From the NCBI GenBank assembly GCA_020073215.1, contig JAIQFO010000048.1, forward strand, positions 1 through 37,012: DNA of 37,012 nucleotides, given 5' to 3'. The position numbers and the translations under genes are program-made. Positions 33,058-37,012 of the stretch are shown here, piece after piece (position 1 is the first letter of the stretch; each line of letters begins with the position of its first letter). Under the pieces are notes generated by a model. It was not told where the DNA came from, made no database searches, and worked only from the letters and a program-made list of their open reading frames with translations. Origin of the DNA: Terriglobia bacterium (lineage in GTDB: Bacteria > Acidobacteriota > Terriglobia > Terriglobales > Acidobacteriaceae).

Positions 33058-34575
33058 ATGCCCGTAAAGAAAAGCATATCCGCGACTTCGGAGGCGACTG
33101 CCCCGGCCCCGACCCAGGTGGGCTTTGTGAGCCTCGGCTGCCCCAAGAACCTCGTGGATAGCGAGGTGATGATGGGCATGCTCAAGCAGGCTGGCGCCTC
33201 GCTTACTCCCAATGCCGGGGACGCCGACGTCATCGTGGTGAATACCTGCTCGTTTATCGGCAGCGCGCAACAGGAATCGATCGATGCGATCCTCGAAATG
33301 GCTCGCCACAAAACGGGCGGCAAGGCGAAGAGGCTGGTGGTTGCCGGTTGCCTGGTGGAGCGTTTTCGCGACGAAATTCGAAAGAGCATTCCGGAAGTGG
33401 ACGCCGTCGTCGGTACCGGCGAATTGGAGAAAATTCTGGCGGCTGCGGGAGTGGCGGAAACGCCTCGCGCACCGGGCCCGTTCAACATTCTCAGTGCAAG
33501 CACGCCGGCTTTGAACGCTGCACCTTCTGGCATCCGGACTTCGCGGCCCGAGGGTGATCATCGGCGCGGACAGGGGCGTTTCGCGCGCGATTCCTGGGAC
33601 GGCGCCGTTGCCGACCTGCCCAACTACCTTTACGACGACCACACTCCGCGGGTGCTGACCACGCCTCGATCTTCCGCGTATATCAAGATCGCCGAGGGCT
33701 GTGATCATCCCTGCAGCTTTTGCATTATTCCCCAGCTTCGGGGGCAGTTCCGCTCGCGGCGTTTCGAATCGCTGATCGCCGAAGCCGAGCGACTGGCCGA
33801 ATCCGGCGTGCGCGAAATCACGCTCATCGGGCAGGATACCACCTGCTACGGCGAGGACCTGGGATTGCAAGATGGCCTGGCGCGGCTGCTGGAAAAGCTT
33901 GCGGCGGTCGATGGCTTGCGCTGGATTCGCTTCCTCTACGCTTATCCCAACAAAATCACGGGGCGGCTGCTCGAGACCATCGCCGCTCACGACAATATCT
34001 GTTCCTACATTGATGTACCCCTGCAACACGCTTCGGCTGCGGTTCTGAAGCGCATGAAACGCGGAGGTGGCGCCGACTTGTTTCTGCGCTCGATCGAGAA
34101 AATGCGCCGCGTCATTCCTGGGGTGGCGTTGCGGACTTCGTTCATCGTGGGGTTTCCGGGGGAAACCGAACGAGAATTCGACGAGCTTTGCGACTTCGTG
34201 AAAGAAGCGGCATTCGATTGGATGGGCGCGTTCGGCTACTCGGACCAGGAGGGCGCCGGCGCCTTCGGTCACTCGCGGAAACTTTCCCCGCGCGAAATCG
34301 AGAGCCGGCGCAAGTCGCTGATGTCGATTCAGAAGAAGATCAGCCGGGCGAAAAAGAAATCTCTCGTTGGACGCGAATTCGATCTGTTGCTGGAAGGCCC
34401 GTCGGCCGAGTCTGACTTGCTGCTCGAAGGCCGCACGGCGATGCACGCGCCGGAGATCGACGGTAAAGTGTTCATAAACGATTATCCGGAAGGGCGTGAG
34501 CCGCAAGAGGGCGAGTTTTACCGCTGCCGCATCACGGCGGCGCACGACTATGATCTGGTGGCGGAGATCGTTTAA
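33058..34575 (+). CDS. rimO: Ribosomal protein S12 methylthiotransferase
   Basis: RimO adds a methylthio group to an Asp of ribosomal protein S12 using two [4Fe-4S] clusters. The N-terminal UPF0004 domain shows three cysteines (SLGCPKN, VNTCSFI, AGCLVER); the radical SAM motif is EGCDHPCSFC; and a TRAM domain is at the C-terminus. The start is at ATG 33058 (505 residues), matching the family's beginning VGFVSLGCPKN about 20 residues in. Between the two domains lies an insert of about 38 residues (STPALNAAPSGIRTSRPEGD and on), making it longer than the usual 430-450. It appears to be monocistronic and ends in a hairpin. Confidence 0.95.
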   Translation: MPVKKSISATSEATAPAPTQVGFVSLGCPKNLVDSEVMMGMLKQAGASLTPNAGDADVIVVNTCSFIGSAQQESIDAILEMARHKTGGKAKRLVVAGCLVERFRDEIRKSIPEVDAVVGTGELEKILAAAGVAETPRAPGPFNILSASTPALNAAPSGIRTSRPEGDHRRGQGRFARDSWDGAVADLPNYLYDDHTPRVLTTPRSSAYIKIAEGCDHPCSFCIIPQLRGQFRSRRFESLIAEAERLAESGVREITLIGQDTTCYGEDLGLQDGLARLLEKLAAVDGLRWIRFLYAYPNKITGRLLETIAAHDNICSYIDVPLQHASAAVLKRMKRGGGADLFLRSIEKMRRVIPGVALRTSFIVGFPGETEREFDELCDFVKEAAFDWMGAFGYSDQEGAGAFGHSRKLSPREIESRRKSLMSIQKKISRAKKKSLVGREFDLLLEGPSAESDLLLEGRTAMHAPEIDGKVFINDYPEGREPQEGEFYRCRITAAHDYDLVAEIV

Positions 34576-34586
34576 GGTTAGAGGTT

Positions 34587-34650
34587 AGAGGTCAGATTGC
34601 AGAGGTAATCACCTAACCCCGGATATTTTCACCTCTGCAATCTGACCTCT
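34587..34650. terminator. Perfect 20-bp inverted repeat between rimO and yacG
   Basis: AGAGGTCAGATTGCAGAGGT (34587-34606) and its exact reverse complement (34631-34650) enclose 24 bases. GGTTAG in the left flank and CTAACC in the loop add further pairing. It follows the rimO stop by 12 bases. It is either a terminator or a mobile hairpin repeat. Confidence 0.7.
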
Positions 34651-34661
34651 GCCATCCCACT

Positions 34662-34871
34662 ATGCCGCGCAAACGCTCCATCACGCTCCGCTGCCCGATC
34701 TGCAAGAAGCCGGCGAAGACTTCTGACGCGGACTTCCCTTTTTGCAGCGAGCGCTGCCGACTGATCGATCTGGGCAAGTGGGCGAGCGGCGGGTACGTAA
34801 TTTCGTCGCCGGTTGACGATGCCGAGGAAGCGATTGCAGACCGCTCCAGCGATACGGAAGATTCGCAGTGA
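34662..34871 (+). CDS. yacG: YacG-type zinc-binding DNA gyrase inhibitor
   Basis: YacG proteins are small zinc proteins that bind GyrB and restrain DNA gyrase. This one has 69 residues and the full four-cysteine knuckle: C11-x-x-C14 (CPIC) and C28-x3-C32 (CSERC), followed by the conserved RLIDLGKWASGGY. The acidic tail is normal for the family. The stop codon overlaps the GTG start of the RAYT gene (34868-34871), so the transposase may be translated by coupling. Confidence 0.92.
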   Translation: MPRKRSITLRCPICKKPAKTSDADFPFCSERCRLIDLGKWASGGYVISSPVDDAEEAIADRSSDTEDSQ

Positions 34872-35581
34872 AACCCGCGCCCAACGACCGTAGCGCCGGC
34901 GTCCCGCCGGCTGTCGCGGGGGCGTCCCGCCCCCGCTTTGGCGAGGTCAAAATCCACGATCGCGGCAGGCTCCCCCACTGGGAAAAAGATAGCGCCACCT
35001 ACTTCCTCACCTTCCGCCTGGCCGATTCGCTTCCCAAGTCCGTTCTTGATCGCATCGAATCTGAGCGCCAGGCCATCGTCAAGACCGCCATCGGTCTTCG
35101 CCGTGATCTCAGCGCCGACGAACGCGCGAAAATCACGCGCCTCTCGACTCCAGTGATTGAACGCTTCCTCGACAGCGGTGCGGGCGCTTGTCATTTGCAG
35201 AACGCTGCCGTCGCAGAAGAAGCGGCCAACGCCTTGCGTTACTTCGATGAGAAACGCTACAGGCTCTTTGCGTGGTGCATCATGCCTAACCATGTTCATG
35301 TCGTGGCTCGGTTCTTTCCCGGACAGACGCTGGCGTCAGTAGTACATTCCTGGAAATCGTTCAGCGCCAAGCGCGCCAACCAAATTCTGAGATTGCACGG
35401 CGCCTTCTGGCAGCGGGAGTATTATGACCACCTCATTCGAAGTGAGGAAGAGTTGGAAAGAGCCGTTCGCTATGTATGCGAAAATCCTGCAAAGGCACGA
35501 CTGAAGGATTGGAAGTGGATTTGGGTGGGCGGGCGGGACGCCCGCCCGACAGCCGCCGAGGACGGCGGCGCTACGCCCTAA
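34868..35581 (+). CDS. REP-associated tyrosine transposase (RAYT)
   Basis: This 237-residue protein is a RAYT, a single-domain HUH/Y1 nuclease related to IS200/IS605 transposases that moves or processes REP sequences. The HUH motif is visible as MPNHVHVVARF and the catalytic Tyr probably lies in QREYYDHLI; the family helix ERAVRYVCENPAKARL follows. A REP unit lies inside the 5' coding region (encoding RSAGVPPAVAGASRP) and an inverted one inside the 3' coding region (GGRDARPTAAEDGGATP), so the ends of the protein are REP-derived. The GTG start overlaps the yacG stop. A true start further in, before LPHWEKDSATYF, cannot be excluded. It is the source for the REP pairs seen elsewhere. Confidence 0.9.
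   Translation: MKPAPNDRSAGVPPAVAGASRPRFGEVKIHDRGRLPHWEKDSATYFLTFRLADSLPKSVLDRIESERQAIVKTAIGLRRDLSADERAKITRLSTPVIERFLDSGAGACHLQNAAVAEEAANALRYFDEKRYRLFAWCIMPNHVHVVARFFPGQTLASVVHSWKSFSAKRANQILRLHGAFWQREYYDHLIRSEEELERAVRYVCENPAKARLKDWKWIWVGGRDARPTAAEDGGATP
34890..34935. repeat. REP unit inside the 5' end of the RAYT gene
   Basis: GTAGCGCCGGCGTCCCGCCG starts the unit and a second stem, GCGGGGGCGTCCCGCCCCCGC, ends it. It is direct in orientation and matches the units at 35637 and 25187. It is read in frame by the transposase. Confidence 0.88.
35527..35574. repeat. Inverted REP unit inside the 3' end of the RAYT gene
   Basis: GGGCGGGCGGGACGCCCGCC begins the unit and GGCGGCGCTAC ends it; this is the reverse orientation of the unit at 34890. 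Together they flank the transposase core as an inverted pair. Confidence 0.88.
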
Positions 35582-35587
35582 ATATCG

Positions 35588-36157
35588 ATGGATTCCTCCA
35601 AGACTGATCCGCGTTCCGACGCGGCTAATCCCGACCGTAGCGCCGCCCTCCCGCCGGCTGTCGCGGGGGCGTCCCGCCCCAGCGCTCCGTTGTGGGCTAC
35701 GCTGACTGCGACTTTCTTTGGCGCGGGACGGCTCAAACCTGGTCCGGGCACCTGGGGATCGCTGGCGACGGTTGTTGTGTGGGGGTTGGCTTGTTCCCGT
35801 ATCCCGGTCGCGGACCGCACTTGGGCGACGATTCTGGCCGCTGCGGTGGTGACCCTTATTGGAATTCCTGCCGCCACGCTCGCCGCCCGCACGTCGGGCT
35901 TAAAGGACCCGCAATTTGTCGTCATCGATGAAGTTGCAGGGCAACTGGTTACGCTGATCGCCGTCCCGCTGGCTTGGAAAACTTTTCTCGCGGGCCTTAT
36001 ACTTTTCCGTGTCTTTGATATTTGGAAGCCGTTTCCGATTCGGCGGCTGGAGCGACTGCCCGAGGGCACCGGCATCGTAGTGGATGATCTGGGCGCGGGA
36101 CTTTATGCGCTTGCAATCATGCATCTTCTGTTGCACTTTGGACTTCTAACCTGGTAG
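35588..36157 (+). CDS. pgpA: Phosphatidylglycerophosphatase A
   Basis: PgpA removes phosphate from phosphatidylglycerophosphate to make phosphatidylglycerol in the inner membrane. The 189-residue protein shows family motifs: GPGTWGSLAT, DPQFVVIDEVAGQ, LFRVFDIWKPFPIRRLE and GTGIVVDDLGAG, with several membrane segments. Residues about 18-32 (RSAALPPAVAGASRP) are encoded by a REP unit, giving it an unusual N-terminal extension before the domain begins near residue 38. A start after the REP may be used instead, but no ATG lies close by. Essential housekeeping gene beside a mobile element. Confidence 0.92.
   Translation: MDSSKTDPRSDAANPDRSAALPPAVAGASRPSAPLWATLTATFFGAGRLKPGPGTWGSLATVVVWGLACSRIPVADRTWATILAAAVVTLIGIPAATLAARTSGLKDPQFVVIDEVAGQLVTLIAVPLAWKTFLAGLILFRVFDIWKPFPIRRLERLPEGTGIVVDDLGAGLYALAIMHLLLHFGLLTW
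35637..35680. repeat. REP unit inside the 5' end of pgpA
   Basis: GTAGCGCCGCCCTCCCGCCG followed by GCTGTCGCGGGGGCGTCCCG. It is nearly the same as the unit at 34890 and is read in the same frame, giving almost the same peptide in an unrelated protein. Confidence 0.88.
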
Positions 36158-36370
36158 CACGGGGCGCCCCGGAATGTGAGGTAATTCGGGTGTAATGGTG
36201 GGCGAAACGAAGGACCTGCTTTTCTTCTAACGCAACCACAGCAGGTCCTTCGCTTCGCTCAGGATGACAACTTGATTTGAGGATAGCAACTTGATTGAGG
36301 ATGGCACCTTAATTGAAGACACCTTAATTACGGATGAAAATCAAATGTTGGCTTTCACCGGAACGAACTG
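36158..36370. other. Intergenic region with dispersed motif copy 3
   Basis: GCAGGTCCTTCG followed by CTCAGGATGACAAC at 36241-36272 copies the elements at 10147 and 11361, and is followed by AT-rich near-repeats (GAGGATAGCAAC, GAGGATGGCACC, TTAATTGAAGACACC). No gene or clear promoter is seen. Confidence 0.6.
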
Positions 36371-36913
36371 ATGAGCATCTCCGATCGCCTGCTGGGGAAG
36401 AAGAACGCCAACGGAAAGCCGCACATTGAAGCGGTGGCGCCGAGTTTCGCTTTGCCGGGAGGCGAGGTTCGCATCATGGGAAAGAGCTTGCGTCCGTCCG
36501 AGTTGCGCCGCCCGAGTGTGCGCTTTGGCGAGATCGAGGGCTCGGTGCTGATCAGTTCCGACGATTTCCTGGTGGCCCGCGTGCCCGAGGGGGCGGCGTC
36601 GGGGCCGGTCATCGTCAGCACCAACGGCGCGGGCGCCAACGGAAATGTCAGCAACGCCCATCCCATCAAGGTTGCGGTCCCGGTGGCCGACAACCTTCAT
36701 CCGGTTACCAATCCGGCGCTCGACCGCGAAGGCAACCTTTATGTGACTTTCTCGGGATCGCGCGGACAGAAAACTCCCGTGTCCATCTTCAAGATCGACA
36801 CCAACTACGTGGTGACGCCGTTTCTCAGCGACATGATGAACGCCACCTCGATCGCCTTCGACCGCCACAAAACGTTTTGGCCGTCAAGAAGGCGGGCGAG
36901 CGGAACGGGCTGA
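36371..36913 (+). pseudogene. Truncated IPT/TIG-NHL (gluconolactonase-like) protein
   Basis: The first 165 residues have an IPT/TIG-like domain (KPHIEAVAPSFALPGGEVRI, RPSVRFGEIEGS, ARVPEGAASGPVIV) followed by the first NHL-type blade (NPALDREGNLYVTFSGS and FKIDTNYVVTPFLSD). The similarity stops at IAFDRH (about 36865); the next 15 residues are unrelated and end at a TGA at 36913. A full relative should run on for about 200 more residues of propeller. At the same point a different frame begins to look like a PHP-domain protein. The gene is thus broken by a deletion or by an assembly misjoin. I see no clear ribosome site before the ATG at 36371; the frame is open slightly upstream. Confidence 0.7.
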
Positions 36914-37012
36914 TGGTGCTCGGTGGGATGGAGGTCGCTTCTTCCGAAGAAGCGCACATCCTGGTGTTCTTCGACGACGATGATGACCTTCTCGGATTCC
37001 AGGATTATATTT
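36874..37012 (+). CDS. PHP-domain protein fragment, start missing
   Basis: From about 36874 the frame reads VLAVKKAGERNGLMVLGGME, then VASSEEAHILVFFDDDDDLL and GFQDYI, open to the window end. GLMVLxGMEV followed by an HIL-type segment is typical of PHP-superfamily metal-dependent phosphoesterases. The N-terminal metal-binding HxH part is absent; this frame joins straight to the truncated IPT/NHL gene. It is therefore a 5'-truncated gene or half of a misassembly. Confidence 0.55.

Noticed and set aside
32911..34545. 544-codon minus-strand open frame opposite rimO
   Set aside because: The plus strand has complete RimO motifs. The antisense frame has no recognisable domain.

Overview
The window looks like a high-GC chromosomal segment from an acidobacterium, probably near Koribacter/Terriglobia. 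That placement rests on gene content and style: a DUF711 secreted protein, an eukaryote-like Ser/Thr kinase with TPR repeats, an ECF42 sigma factor paired with a YCII protein, four-subunit KorABCD, system II cytochrome c maturation genes, 'doubled CXXCH' multiheme cytochrome, and many REP-type hairpins starting GTAGCGCCG. It is inference; no rRNA or tRNA gene was seen. The abrupt gene chimera at the right end would also fit a draft or metagenome assembly.

Layout. Positions 1-6180 hold accessory genes: an archaemetzincin-like protease, a DUF899 protein overlapped by an unlisted small CPxC membrane protein, a DUF711 protein and a large Ser/Thr kinase. Positions 6312-8084 hold an FAD oxidoreductase fused to a cyclic-nucleotide-binding domain, transcribed away from the kinase. 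Positions 8286-9889 hold the YCII/ECF42 pair. Positions 10312-14359 (minus strand) hold a membrane-anchored GcvH-like protein without the lipoyl lysine, then korDABC. Positions 14591-20164 (plus strand) hold a membrane protein, a monoheme cytochrome c, an FNR-type regulator, a heme-type radical SAM/SPASM enzyme and hemA. Positions 20436-23561 hold two secreted proteins, one with 44-residue tandem repeats. Positions 23656-29699 (minus strand) hold resB, ccsA, a histidine kinase and an NtrC-type regulator. Divergent from resB are a 16-heme cytochrome and an NHL beta-propeller protein (30141-32914). The right end holds rimO, yacG, a RAYT transposase flanked by REP sequences, pgpA, and an IPT/NHL gene broken into a PHP-domain frame.

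How the genes may work together. The centre of the window is a heme, cytochrome and low-potential electron-transfer neighbourhood with two apparent layers of control. (1) The regulator at 16273-16995 has four cysteines placed like the [4Fe-4S] ligands of FNR, but a CRP-type recognition helix. GTGA-N6-TCAC dyads matching that helix lie before its own gene, in the kor/14591 divergent region, twice before the radical SAM gene (22 bp apart), and in the resB/16-heme divergent region. (2) Strong -24/-12 (sigma-54) promoter matches lie before resB, before the GcvH-like gene and before hemA, and an NtrC-type sigma-54 activator is encoded at the end of the resB gene series. I infer a redox-responsive system coordinating heme synthesis, cytochrome c assembly, ferredoxin-linked 2-oxoacid oxidation and a multiheme cytochrome. 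The regulator-to-site links are predictions from sequence, not shown facts.
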